Shown here: positions 25,946 to 37,715 of the stretch, piece by piece
How the letters are laid out: every line of letters starts with the position of its first letter
Numbering within the stretch: position 1 is the stretch's first letter
DNA from: Toxonevra muliebris
Taxonomy: Eukaryota; Arthropoda; Insecta; Diptera; Pallopteridae
Length of the DNA: 64,000 bases
Direction: 5' to 3'
Assembly: GCA_963691655.1 (NCBI GenBank)
Contig: OY829328.1
Span: 11,486,704 to 11,550,703, forward strand
Position numbers and translations under genes: made by a program
The notes under the pieces: generated by a model
What the model saw: the letters and a program-made list of their open reading frames with translations, nothing else
What the model was told of the DNA's origin: nothing
Database searches by the model: none

Positions 25946-26191
25946 AAAATCTTAAGACCCTTCCTCGCTGTCTTAAAATCCGTTAGGTGGCTGTAACAAA
26001 TGCTATATTTATAATAAATATCAAATGGGTTTAAAATTTTAAATAATTTTTGGGATATAATTTATAATTATAATTTTTATATAAATAGATAATTATTAGA
26101 GACTATGAAACTGAAATCCAGTTTCCTATCTATTCCAAAGTTTGACTTCATTTATACTTAGCAGTTCAAGGTTTGATAATGGGCTTTGATG

Positions 26192-26305
26192 AAACGTCAT
26201 TTTTTTTTTTTTTTTGTCAAAGTGACTAAGTCGCAACAATGTATAAAGGACAGCCAAAGCATACGGCCGTCTCGGAACCCGACACATTATAATTTTTAGA
26301 TATAA
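26192..26305 (-). repeat. Possible poly(A)-tailed retrosequence
   Basis: On the minus strand a GC-richer segment (GTGTCGGGTTCCGAGACGGC then GTATGCTTTGGCTGTCC and GCGACTTAGTCACTTTGAC) ends in a run of about 15 A at 26200-26215. A unique-looking body followed by an A run suggests retroposition. No clear target duplication is visible and the source is not recognised. Confidence 0.3.
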
Positions 26306-26844
26306 TGTCAAGAAAGGCCTTTAATAATACAACTGAAATCTAATAAAACTGTTCAAAAAAAAAAAAAACACTTAAAAGTTATTCCTTTTTACTACAGATA
26401 TGCTGGAATTTCTATCTAACTGCTGAATGACTGGGATCAACTGGCATCAACTGGGTTAATAATTTTGCTCAAACGGTATCATCAGCTGATATGACTTTGT
26501 TTTTGTAGAAGGTCACTCACTGATGCGCCTAACGGTCTTTCTTCTTTTTTTTGTTGTAAATATCCACTATGTGCTATCAGACTGGAGTTGTTTTTTCGTA
26601 CACGTCATTGAGTTCACATCGTTGATAATACAATAAAAATGTTGCATTTTCTGGTCGTCCAGACGCAATGTAAAGTTTTATTTCTAAAATTTAATTAACA
26701 TAATATTGATTTAAGATTTTCATTAATAATGTTTCTCTGTTTTTAATGTACAGTTCTGCAAGTTAAATACTTTTGAAAATGTCAAAATTTTTTCGAATGT
26801 TCTATTTTAAATATCAAGTACTTCATTCTTTTTTAATTTTCGCG

Positions 26845-26892
26845 CTTCTTCGCAGAAAAGGCAGAACCACGTTTGCCGGGTCAGCTAGTTTT
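26845..26892 (-). repeat. CTAGCTGACCCGGCAAACG repeat-end motif
   Basis: On the minus strand this reads CTAGCTGACCCGGCAAACGT, then GGTTCTGCCTTTTCTGCG and AAGAAGCGCG. From memory, this motif recurs at repeat-element ends in many insect genomes; I cannot name the family. Together with the start at 24976 it may bound a 1.9 kb nonautonomous element. Confidence 0.45.
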
Positions 26893-28620
26893 ACTATAAT
26901 TCGCTTAACACTCAAACTATTTTTGAATCAAAACTAAGTAAGAAAATTTAGGTTTTATTATAAAAAACAGTCAAAATTCAGCAAACTTTAACCGGTGTTG
27001 AGGTGTATGAAAATCTATTTTTACTACTCAGTATTTTTTTTTTGTCTATTAGGCTGTAAAATATAAAACCAATCACTAATCACTTCCATATTCTAACTTT
27101 CTCGCTCTTAAGAATCTACTCTTAAACAATATTTTTTTTAAATATATGGTTTTCCGTAAATATATGAAAAGAGAGATGAAAATCCCCTTCAGGAAATTTA
27201 TGCTTTGAATACACAAAATAATTTACCTTTTTTTGTTGCTGCTGGAACCTTTTAACCTTTTTTTTAGCTGTTAGTTTTTTTTATTTTATTTTTCTATATA
27301 TATAATAATTTTATATAATGCATACATATTTTTTAGTTACAATGATGCTGAAAAAATTAAATCCTTAAGCTGCTTAGAACAAAGAAACAAACACACACAT
27401 AAGTCAAAACTTGAACCTACAACTAAAAAGTTTTTCATATAACAAAGTATACGCCAGAAATCTATCAATATGAAACTTTTGCCAATCAGTTGTTGCAGGA
27501 AACTTTAACAATATCGCAGTTCAAATACATGTAACCAAGAAATATTGGGAATAAATTCTACAGCTATTTTTAAGTTTTTTTTTTTTTGACATGTACAAGC
27601 AAATTTCACTCAGTTGTCTTAACGATTGCTATTCTTGTTACTGGGCTACTGCTGTTGCCACCATCAACTCATGCACTTGCATAAAGTTGTTGCAACACAG
27701 CCATAGTCATAAAAGTTTCTGCAATATCTGTCCATGCGATTATAATGATATATTGTAGCTCAGTACTGTGTAGTAGTTATGGCGAATATTTTGGCACTTG
27801 CCATAACAAATGCGAGAATGTTGCAAAAGTTTTAAGATATTCGGTTTTGCTGTTGTTGGCATTTAACAGAAACGTGAGTTTTTGAATGAATGTTTATTTT
27901 AAAGTTGTTGGCGAAATTTTGATTTGGTAAAAAATGAGTTTTTAGTTTCGAGTAGTATATGTTTGCAATAATGCACTGCTAGTAAAAATTAAAGTATCGC
28001 GAAGTAGCTCAACAAGAAAATATTTTCTGACAAGAAACCAACTACCAGAAAATAAATAAATAAAAAGACTGAACCAGAGATAAACAAGAAATAATCAAGC
28101 TCATGAAAAATTTGTGTTTTTGAAAGAGGAGTTAGTGTTAGGGTCAGAACCCTCAAAAACTCCCCCCGAGTTTCGAATTTCCTTTGTACAAAAAATTATT
28201 TTCTCGAATATATTTAGGCAGAATTGTGTAAAATGAAATTCTTATTAATTTTAATTTAATTTAATGAAATATATGAATTTTAATTGCTAGTTAGAACCCG
28301 ACATTTAAGTTTTTCTCAATTGAAAGGATTAAATTAATTGAGATTATTAAGTTATTCAAATATGTAATTATAAACTAATAATGCAGGAAATAAAGCACAA
28401 CTTGTTTTGCGGTAAAATGCGTTATAGTGAAGTTTTAAAATGATAAAAAAATAAAAAGTTGCAATTTAACTTTGAGTTGAATATTCATCCCCTTATTTTA
28501 ATTTACATATTTATTTAATTATTTAAGTACTTAATGTGGTCGCCTTAGCCTAGTGTATTGGACTCTAATGCAAAAGTACCCGCCTTTAAATCTTGGCTTG
28601 AATATCTTCATATCTTCAAA

Positions 28621-28701
28621 GTGTATGATCCTTGGCCGAAATAATCCAGCCCCAGTTCCATCCTCAGTTCGTGACTCATCTGTATACCAGTTAATCGTAT
28701 G
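28621..28701 (-). pseudogene. LINE RNase H start, short fragment
   Basis: On the minus strand the frame reads WYTDESRTEDGTGAGLFRPR, matching the first strand of RNase H in I/R1/LOA-type LINEs (WYTDGSK...GTGAGI). The catalytic Asp of YTD is kept, while the usual Gly-Ser after it is Glu-Ser. Only about 27 codons survive. Confidence 0.7.
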
Positions 28702-28758
28702 TTTTTTGAATGTGTAGTTATATTCTACACCCTTCTATTCGTTCTTACTACTTAGTTT

Positions 28759-28923
28759 GAATGTGAAGAGACGGCGGATCATTTTCTTAGTGTCTGCCCC
28801 GCTTTCTGCCAGATCAGTGTAAGCATATTTGGTACTGGAGTGTTGGGAGACGAACACCTGAGCTCTCTAACACCGCAGGATCTACTAAGATTTATTAATA
28901 AATCTGGTAGATATAAAGAATAG
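28759..28923 (+). pseudogene. LINE ORF2 C-terminus, short fragment
   Basis: A 54-codon frame starts ECEETADHFLSVCPAFCQIS and ends DLLRFINKSGRYKE before a TAG at 28921-28923. The HFL...CPAF pattern and the LTPQDLLRFI tail are typical of the last part of ORF2 in RNase H-bearing LINEs. It faces away from the RNase H fragment 60 bp upstream on the other strand, so at least two copies or an inversion are involved. Confidence 0.75.
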
Positions 28924-29091
28924 CAAAAGGGAATACAAGATATAGAACAATGGACGTAAATCTTGTCTGAGTGTTGTATTTGAGTGTTGTATTCTTGAAT
29001 ACTTCTTTTGTTTGTTCCAACAAAAAAACAAAACAAAAACTTAGTTTTGTAACGAAGTGTTTCTCAAAACTATACTGTTTGACCATTAGGT

Positions 29092-29106
29092 GGGGGGGGG
29101 GGGGGG
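29092..29106 (+). repeat. 15-base G homopolymer
   Basis: An unbroken run of 15 G in otherwise AT-rich DNA. Runs of this kind are rare in AT-rich insect genomes and prone to length error in sequencing. Confidence 0.9.
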
Positions 29107-32100
29107 ACAAGACAATCCAAGAGATAGTTGTCTTTCGTTGGGTTATCTCGGTTTTCAGCCCCTATATATCTCTTCCCATTAACCTTTTATCTCCTGTTGC
29201 TCTTACTATTGCTGCCTTGACTGAGCTCCATTAGTTCTTCCAAGACATCAGTCGGACATGTTCGAGGTATAGATGGAAGAATAGATGTAAAAACAAAAAA
29301 GATTTATGTAATCATACGAAACTCTTATGTAATCATAAGGAACATCTAGATCATGAAAATTTCAGCTCATCAAGCTTTTATTTTTAATTATAAGACTCCG
29401 CAGTTTCACATAGATGAGTATTAAATTGTGAAGTCATTGTAAGTGCTAGTGATTGTAAGTCACTCAAGTAATGAAAATCGTCGTTGGTGAATATCGATTT
29501 TACTCTTCATACACTCTCTCTTATATGTCGCAGAAATGATTTCCATTGAATATCGATGAAGAATTGTGTTAAAATTTTGTCGATTCGAAACGATGCGGAA
29601 TGTCGCGTGTGCTTGCAGAGGAAAAATACAGCAGGATGCCGAAAATTGCATTTTTTTTCTTCTTTTCTTTCGTTTGGTGTGATGAAGAAACACCTGGTGC
29701 TGTTCACAGCTTTACTATATGGTTTAAAAATTAATATTAATTCTGGAGAACACTATTAGTAACAGTGGCTAATTATAAGACATGCTGAATTATAACTATC
29801 GTTAACCAAAATATTTACAACTGAGATTCCGCGTAAAAATACAATCGGATGAATAATTTTGAAGAAAACAAACTTGCTCTTTGGTTTGGTGGATTTATAT
29901 GATTTTGAACTTCATACTATGTTTTGGATCGTACTTTTATAAGAAAATGTTGAGTGTATCTCAGATTATTTTCTAATACTTCCATAGCATTCAAATTCAG
30001 TTTAGCAGTTAACATTTCTTGTATAAAACATAGATCTTCACTAATTTTAGTCTTAACTTAAGCTCACATTTTTATCATCGGCCGAAGATTTTGCGTAGCA
30101 TTCACGTGGAAGAATTTCCAATATGGAATCTTAAAAACCACTTGGAAACAGTCACAAGAGATGGCGCCATTTATCCCATATGCATTTGGCATTCGTGGGA
30201 AATTTACATTGGGTTGAGCTGACGTCCAAATCTGTAAAGAATGACAAATGGTGAGATTTCTGCTAACCTTACATTAGTAATTTTAATCATTAAACAAAAT
30301 ACCAAACTGTTACTTAAAGTCGTTCACTAACTTTGGATTTTTCAAAAACTAATAAGATATGACCAACTTAGCGAACTTTTATTGGTCCCCTTTTAACTAC
30401 TTAGTTTTATTCACTAAGCCAACTAAATAAGTTGTCATATAAAATTAAACTTTATGGCTTTGTTACTGGAAAATACATAAAATTTTTTAATAACTATCCA
30501 ATTGTAAATAATGATTCTACATATGTTATAACTGAATATTATGGTTTTTGGTTTTATTGCAATTAAATAAAATGAATTTTCCGAGGTTAACCGCATATGC
30601 TCAAATAAAATATAATTAAAAAATTTTAATTGCAGAAAATAATTATTTCAATTAGAATTAATAAAAAATTATGCATATAAAATTTATTAAATAAATTTCT
30701 TTGTTAGTAAACAAATTCCCAGGCATTAAATTTGATGCAAGGAGAAAAGTTTATATTTTATTATATAATAATTTATATTCTGTTCAGAGAAAATTTTATA
30801 TATATATAAGTATCTGTGCTTTGATTTAAAAAAAAAAATGAAAACAAATAATTGATTTTAGTTATTAATTATTTACAATTAGAAAAAGAAATTCTAATTG
30901 CACGATAATTGCAATTAAATGACATTCAATCTGCGTTCCTTTGAGACGTTAAAAATGGCATTAATATTAAAATTCCCAAAGTAGCAAGAAAATTTGCATA
31001 ATATATAAGTCATTAACAGAAAATATTATAATGAAATGGAATTGGAAAACTTGAACACTTTTAATAAATTATAACATAAAAATAATGTACAGTTACAGCA
31101 TTGTAATGACTTTAGTTACATACACACCATATAGCTAATAAACAAATCATAAAACTTAAATGTAACAACACAAAATGCATAGCACAAAAATCAATGAATC
31201 TATGAAAATTTATGCAATAACTTTTTCAAGAAATTGATAAAATTTAAATATGCTAAAACTTTTCAACACTTTCACACACAGCGCACACAGAAAAAATAAA
31301 GAGAAAGAAACTGAAAATGTGAAAGTTCCTTATTCAGTACTTGGGTACACAGTCAGTCAGAGTCACTGATGACGAAAAATTCATAGCCAGTGATTGACAT
31401 CAAAGATGAAAAACTTAAAATCGATAAATGCTCCAAAATATATAAAATTGTTAAATGAACTGGAGTTTGTCAACAAAAACGAACAACAGAAACATGACTG
31501 CAAATAGCAAAGTTGTTATTATTAAAACTTGTTGACATAAAATTTTCTCTCGCAAAATATTATGTAATAAACTAAAGAATTTATGCCATGATGAAGAGAA
31601 TGAGGGCGAGAACTCATTTTTGATTGTTTGTTTGTTTTTTATTAATTAATATTTTGAGCCTTTAACCCAGAAGAGGAAACCAAAAAAAATATTATGTTCT
31701 CGTCAACATTGAAATACTTTCGTTATTTTTTTCTTTTTTTTAACTCATTGCAAATTTTTAAAATGTTTTTGTTAGTGGCTTATGATTTCTGTTTTATACT
31801 ATACATCAGAATTTTTTAAAATTCTGAGCGTCAAAAGTATCATGCAAAAAAAAAATATATCAAATATTTTAACCATCAGCAACTTTTAGAGAAACTTATT
31901 GTGAAATTTTTGTAAATAAAGTAATTGCATTATTTTTATTTTTTTCATTTTATATACTTACATAGAGAGTACAAAAATATTTTCAACAACTTTTTCACAA
32001 AACTTTGCTGTTTTGTTCCACAGTTACATACAAATAACTAACAGGAATTTACAACTATGTACATTTGAATATAAAAGTTCATATTGTCATTGGATTTTTA

Positions 32101-33244
32101 TCGTGTATAAGGAAAGTATATTTTGAGATAAAAAAAAATTGTGCAGTACAAAGAAATTATGAAAAAAAAAAAAAAATTTTTCAACGGTTAATTTCTTAAA
32201 AAAAGGTAAACATAGGTAATTTTGACCTTGGCGGATCCCAACTACTTTTCGATGGAGAATATTTTTCACCAAAACCTTATGATAGGTTCTCTTTCGTTTA
32301 CCCGGTGTAGTTATATATTGAATAGTGGCTGGCTTCATATAACACCCAAACGGTTGGGTAAGGAGAATTGGAGAAGAATTGCGGTCTAATTAATTTTTTT
32401 CCTTCCTTCCATGGTAAACAACTTTCTCTTAGCTATGAAACATGTACAAGGTAAAATACAAAAAAATTATATTGGCCTCGAGCATACTAAAAGTATGGGT
32501 TTTGGCCCCCATACCTGATGGAGAAAACCTAAGTACAGGCTCGGAGTCATCGACCCTGTATTACCCTTAAAAAGTTATCCATTCGGCATTTGAAATTTAC
32601 TGTTGCACTGTGGTATTAAACTTACCACTTAATTTTCTAATTATGGATGGGTCTTCGGGCTACGATCGGCTAAAATTCTTACTGTTCCCAAGTAAAAGAT
32701 GAGCGCAAGTCTTTTCAGTTTTTTTTTTTTTTTTTTTTTGATATTCGAATAATTTTCTGTCGTAAAAATTAAATCGTAATATTGAATTTCATATAGCTTG
32801 TGCTAGAAACTTTTTAATATCTTCGGACCCAATAGAGACTCCACTTTTTTGAAACTTGGGTTTTTTAGATAAAATCACATAGAATATGTAACATTTTTTT
32901 CGTTGTGGGGCGAGCATGAAAAAATCATTTAAATAATGAAATTGCTATTAGTTTTTATTAATTTATTATATATATAACTAAAAAGCTTACATAATAAGGT
33001 GTAGAACGGAGTCGATCCGATTACTAGAACCGGAGATAATGAATTTTAAGTGAAACAGAACTCAATAAAAAAGCAAAACTTAAAGTTCATATTCAATTCT
33101 GAAAATACACATATATACAAATACGAACAAAATCCCGATATATATGTCAGATAATTCCACGAATATAAGCTATAACAAAACTTTCAATCAAATCTGAACC
33201 ATGAAGTCAAAATAGGTGTATAATTTGTAAAAGAATGGTCCATT
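29107..33244. other. Intronic AT-rich stretch, no gene seen
   Basis: Within the receptor intron. No recognisable coding, RNA or mobile-element content, apart from T runs (for example 32719-32740) and an unassigned GC-richer patch at 32470-32560. Overlapping open frames at 29460-29760 on both strands have no motif. Confidence 0.5.
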
Positions 33245-33254
33245 TGTGTATGTA

Positions 33255-33360
33255 TAAAGTAGTGTCCTGCCGAAGGTGATTTTTTGGCCGTAGCCGAAGC
33301 CGAACTTCAGCCATTCAACTAATCTTCGGCCGAAGCTTCTGCTTCGGCTTCTGCTTAAAA
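33255..33360. repeat. GAAGCCGAA / TTCGGCTTC inverted short repeats
   Basis: Six-base CCGAAG-type units run one way at 33257-33312 (GTAGCCGAAGCCGAACTTCAG) and the other way at 33325-33358 (TTCTGCTTCGGCTTCTGC), so the segment can fold on itself. It is probably part of an unassigned repeat element. Confidence 0.5.
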
Positions 33361-33589
33361 TATAAAAATATAAAAATCTGAAATTTTTTCTACCTATGTA
33401 TTCGCAGACATATACAGAAATATATAAATATATAATAATAGATTACCCAAATAAAAATCTGACCAGTAGCACTAAACTACTTACGATCTACTGCTCGGAT
33501 TGACATAAACTCTTGAAAGTATGTTTGTTCGAAATAAGTCATAAAAATTTTTTCGATTTTTTAACTCATGAAAACGTAACCCCTTAAAT

Positions 33590-33765
33590 ATCCAAAATCT
33601 CTCGATAGTTTTTATCACTACTAACTAGTTCAAATAAATGAAATAATGAAAAGAAATCGTTTGATAGTTGAATAAATGAATGAATCAAAAAAAATCATTC
33701 GATAGTCAAAATCATTCAGTTACTAACTATCGATAGTTGCAAATACTCGATAGTTCCCATAAGTA
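33590..33765. repeat. Cluster of CGATAGT motifs
   Basis: CGATAGTT or a close variant (TTGATAGTT, CGATAGTC) occurs five or more times, including the perfect palindrome ACTATCGATAGT at about 33727-33738. The intervening DNA is rich in ATGAAT. TATCGATA matches the core site of the fly DREF/BEAF proteins, but the spacing looks more like a decayed repeat than an enhancer. Confidence 0.45.
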
Positions 33766-34953
33766 CTTAAGATTCAAAAGAAGTTCAATAAATCGATTTT
33801 ATTTAACTTTGAGATAGCCTACTTTGCTAAAAATAAAATCAATCTACATTTAATGCTTTATAACATAGAAGTTTTAAACATAATTTACCACCCCTAAAAA
33901 ATTTAAAAAAATCCATTTAAAAATTTTTCTCATTAATAACTTTTCGCCTTTTTAAAGCCTATTTTAGGCCTTTAATTCAATAATAGAGACTCCTATATTT
34001 TTTTCTAAATCATATTTATTTCACATAATCTTTCAGGAAATCCACTAAGAGCGAAAAAAAATCTAACTTTGCACATCTCATATATCTCCTAGGCAAGCTA
34101 ATACATATAGTAGTTGAAAAATTGCTTCACCATTTGTTAAGAAAAAACAGTAAATGACAGTTCGAAAACTGAAAAATGGCATAAAAATCGACCTATATTA
34201 ACCTATATCAAAAAGTTGAAAAATTTATACTACAAGGAAGCAAAAAAAAAAAAAATGGAATATGAAAGGAAGTCAGTTAAAAAACATGAAGTTTCTTAGC
34301 ATAAGAAAAAATTTGATATGTGTATCATTTACATGCACAAGTATACTAAACTACTACTATAGTATTGTTAAAAAAAAAATGTAAATACCTGACATGCATG
34401 GCACGGGATAAAAACGTAGCTGCCACTTATAATAATCCACCAATGCAATTTTTATGCATCTTTCCATTTTTATGCTATGCATATGTTGTGGTAAAAATAT
34501 CACTAAAACTGGTAGAAAAAAACAAAAACTAAAAATAAAAAAAGAAAAAGTCATGAACCATTTTTATTGATAGGAATTTTAGCAATTTATTTCTTTTTCA
34601 GCAGTAGCAACAAAACGAAAAACAATTGCATAGCTAATACAAATACTTCAATTCATTCATGAATGTATGTATGAAGAATCCTGTTGGGTATTACATATGA
34701 AAAACTGATATTCGAACTAGTTTAGCTATGCATTTCCGTTTCCGTTTTTATCGTGAGGGAAATGCTACAAATGCAAACGGAAATTGATTTTTTGGTTATT
34801 GCATTTTTGTTACTTTATGCATTTGTTATTTTTATTCGTAGAAAATCGAATTGTTATTGTTTTCTTTTCATTGCACAAATATTTCAAAAAAAATTCGAAA
34901 TCAATAAAAAATGTTTACTTTACATCCGTTTTGTTTTTTGCACTTTTTTCCAG

Positions 34954-35128
34954 CATTTCACCTTTATTCTAACAAAACCGACGAACGTATCGAATACAAC
35001 ACACTGGCTGTGAAATATGAAGATGGCAGATGGTCAAAACCTTATTACGATTGCGGTGGTGGCAACATTTGGATGCTGACATACACGGTGCCATTTTTCG
35101 GTTATGAAAATGGCACATATCATTTCAA
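34954..35128 (+). CDS. GPR158/GPR179-like family C receptor, Cache-domain exon 2 of 2 seen
   Basis: A 175 bp internal exon continuing the receptor. After the split Ser codon it encodes HLYSNKTDERIEYNTLAVKY followed by a WSKPYYDCGGGN block and WMLTYTVPFFGYENGTYHF. The SPPYxEC...GWLxTLSxxFYG pattern of the mammalian GPR158 Cache domain corresponds to this block: an aromatic-Asp/Glu-Cys, then Trp-hydrophobic-Thr and Phe-Tyr/Phe-Gly. The acceptor is TTTTTTCCAG and the donor CAA|GTGAGT; the exon ends in phase 2. The downstream strand expected in this family (a Val-Asp-hydrophobic run before an Asp-hydrophobic-Asp-Gln-Cys) is not found in the remaining 29 kb, so the next intron is also long, or the next exon was missed. 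Confidence 0.82.
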
Positions 35129-36727
35129 GTGAGTCCAAAGAAAAATATAATTTTGTTTTTTAAAAAATTTAAATATTTCAACCAATTTTAGTATTTTTAT
35201 TTTGCTATGGATTCAATATAGTTTCATAATACCGCAGTGCCCCAATGCAATTGGGGATTCAACATAAATGATTGTAAAATTATTTGCTTTTTCAAGATAG
35301 CCCTATGTCGATTAAGGGCGTTTTTGGTCTTTATTGGAGGAATCCTTCCACTTCCATTATTTCTGAAATATTCCAACGTAAAACCCTCATTTTAATGTAA
35401 CACAAGACACATTTTTTTTGCCATCATCCTTTAAAATTACTCGTTTGTCGTATTGGTATAATCAAAAATTTTTCAACCATAACTGTAATTTTAAAATTGC
35501 CTTTAGGTTTGTAAACTCAGGCGGTGAATTTAGCATCTCTTAACTTCTCGCACCCATTCGCTTTCATATGATTCCGTCCTTTTGTTATTCATCTATTTAA
35601 TTGCTGGCTAAACTTTTTTAACAAATATTTTCTTTCCTTATTTCACAATAACATTTAGGGTCAAATTGCTGAAAAATTGTTTAGTGTAAAAGTCAGAACA
35701 AGGATTCGAAATTTGTAATTTATTGAGTATTTTTTGTCACAGGCAATAAATTATTTGACGTCACTCATTGTGTGTTCGAACTGAGTTACAGAGACAAACA
35801 AACAAGATAAAAGATTACAGAATGAATAAAAAAGTTATATGGAATCTTAGTAAGCTTTGACAAAAATCTCATATCCTCATTCACAGAACTAAATATGGAA
35901 TAAACCGTGAATTTTAGTTTTTTTTTTTTTTGTTTTTATTAAAATACGTTGAATTGTTTGTGTTATTTTCTGAACAATACAAGACAAGAGCAGAAAAATT
36001 AAAAGCATAAAATATAGAAGGAAAAAAATCAACGCACACAACGCAATCAGCAAGAAAAATATTTACAGCAATAACCCAGCCAGCATTTGGAAGACTATTT
36101 TATTGAAAATCATCTTAATGACCTTTCTTAATGACCAAAAACTGATTAATTTCTTGCGCGATGAAAATATACTCGGATATGAATCGTCCTGACGCTTTAA
36201 AAGTGATTTATTGAAAATAAGAAGCCAAATAAGAAACGATTGTGTTTAAAATAAATTTTTTAAAATATGTCGTCGTCATTTAAGCAGAAATCAGTAAGCC
36301 AAAATTAATTTTTTTAATTGGATCTGTATTAATTAGCATCCATAATCCGAGTAACATAATAAATTAGATTTTTGATGACCCAGTTAAAACGTATACTAAT
36401 GTATGTATCAATCTGTTAACTTTTAAAGTTTTGCAAATGTTTGGAGGGCACCATGCTCTGCATAAACTAACTTCATCTCAGAAATTAAAAAAATGGAATT
36501 AGTGAATTCTGCTAGAACGATGACGATATGTTATTTTACATTTTTGTAAAAATTTAAAAAAAAGTATCGCCAAAAAATTAGAAATCAAGTTGTCAAGAAA
36601 ATGTGAATCAACAGTGATAATAGTAGATTTAAAAGTTATATCAGTTCTTCTGATAGTGATACCAATTCTGCTAATAGTGAAAGTGAAGATAGTGAATGTG
36701 AAAGATATGGCATATAAAAAAAAAAAT
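35129..36727. other. AT-rich noncoding stretch after the receptor exon
   Basis: No supported gene; probably the next intron. A small palindrome CCCCAATGCAATTGGGG lies near 35241-35257. At about 36614-36717 a frame rich in Ser, Asp and Glu (SSSDSDTNSANSESEDSECE) ends at a stop. It is reminiscent of acidic transposase N-termini, but too short to assign. Confidence 0.5.
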
Positions 36728-36757
36728 TATTTTTCAAAATTTAGCTTAAAGTATTTA

Positions 36758-37525
36758 TTTTATTATTAGTTCGGGATCAGCCGAATCAGACCCAGGTGAG
36801 TCCTTTTTCGTCCCCTACCGCCTGATGCCTCTACTCTAAGCACTCGTAAACGAACATGCTCCGAGTATTGGCATCCTGTGTCAACTCGATCATATCCTTA
36901 TAGGCCAGGATGCCAATCTCAGATTCATCAACGTATCGATGACCCAAGATTGCCAACCTTCTGCTCGCCAACGCTGGGCATTGGCACAATAAGTGCGTCG
37001 CCGTTTCCAGCTCCTCCAGACATAACCTACAGATATCATCCTTAACAAGTTTCATCTTCTTGAGGTGATACCTGAATTGAACGTGACCCGCAGTCAGCGC
37101 AAAGTCTTCCGGTTTAGTCCGACGACTTTGGCTGACTCACTGTACGACCACTTCACGGCCGTCTTTGCCTGCCTGCAGTCAGTGACCTTTTTCCATCTTT
37201 TACAATTTTAAGATTTTATCCACTGTCTTATCAGGCCTCCCACCATTCCATCACCAATGGCGATGCATGGTTCTGGTCTACAAAATTCGTCTGCTGAACC
37301 TTTTTTAGCCAAAAGATCAGCAGTTTCATTTTGCTCTATGCCTGAATGTCCCCTCACCCACATTAAAGTAAGCTCGTTAACACGAGCGCACTCGTTGAGT
37401 TTTTGGACACACTCCAAGGTCAACCTAGAGGTTATATCTGTCCGCTGCACGCACTTAATCACCGACTGATTGTCAAGGGTAATGACAATTCTCTTGCCAT
37501 TGACCTGATTCTCAATAAGGTGGGT
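36758..37525 (-). mobile_element. 5'-truncated RNase H LINE inserted in the MITE
   Basis: The insertion is flanked by a 12 bp direct repeat TTAAAGTATTTA (36746-36757 and 37526-37537), consistent with a target duplication. Read on the minus strand the element ends with a TAA-rich tail next to 36758. It carries only the RNase H and C-terminal part of ORF2, so it is truncated at its 5' end, as usual for target-primed insertion. Confidence 0.8.
36831..37521 (-). pseudogene. LINE RNase H and C-terminal zinc-knuckle-like region, broken
   Basis: Minus-strand frames give, in order, the RNase H strand IVITLDNQSVIKCVQ, the end of RNase H LTLMWVRGHSGIEQNETADL with LLAKKGS, then after a stop and a frameshift near 37090-37100 the segment LTAGHVQFRYHLKKMKLV and the Cys/His part CRLCLEELETATHLLCQCPA. 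This order is typical of I/R1/LOA-group LINEs. Stops (near 37203) and the frameshift make it a pseudogene. The RT domain is absent. Confidence 0.8.
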
Positions 37526-37715
37526 TTAAAGTATTTAAATAATACCCTTAAAAATTCCAAAATGGGTTCGACATTAGTTTAGGAGATAGATACATAGGTG
37601 TCGCACTGAGCGTGATAGCTATGTACTTTAATTCATGTATCTCCTAAACTAATGCGGACTCCATTTTTAAATTTTAAGGGTATTATTTAAATACTTTAAG
37701 CTAAATTTTGAAATA

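Larger units (their letters stand above)
20087..34953 (+). other. 14.9 kb intron of the GPR158-like gene
   Basis: The donor GTAAGT at 20087 and the acceptor TTTTTTCCAG ending at 34953 bound the intron. The exon ends are phase-compatible: a T before the intron and CA after it join to TCA (Ser). The intron is filled with repeats listed separately. Stretches of 22.7-24.9, 26.9-28.6 and 29.1-33.2 kb hold nothing recognisable. Whether further small exons lie inside cannot be excluded. Confidence 0.75.
36729..37715. mobile_element. Hairpin MITE split by a LINE insertion
   Basis: The outer ends TTTTCAAAATTTAGCTTAAA (36731) and the inverse TTTAAGCTAAATTTTGAAA (37695-37713) are inverted repeats. After removing 36758-37525, the left arm continues at 37526 with AGTATTTAAATAATACCCTT and pairs with the right arm AAGGGTATTATTTAAATACT. 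Further pairing follows: TTAGTTTAGGAGATA against TATCTCCTAAACTAA. The reconstructed element is about 215 bp and almost entirely hairpin. Confidence 0.8.

Noticed and set aside
28545..28620. tRNA-like CCTTAGCCTAGTGTATTGG segment
   Set aside because: The A box is only approximate and the B-box position reads TTAAATC, so it is too weak to call.
36614..36717. Acidic Ser/Asp/Glu frame as a piggyBac transposase N-terminus
   Set aside because: Only about 34 codons, with a stop just upstream and no further transposase motifs nearby.
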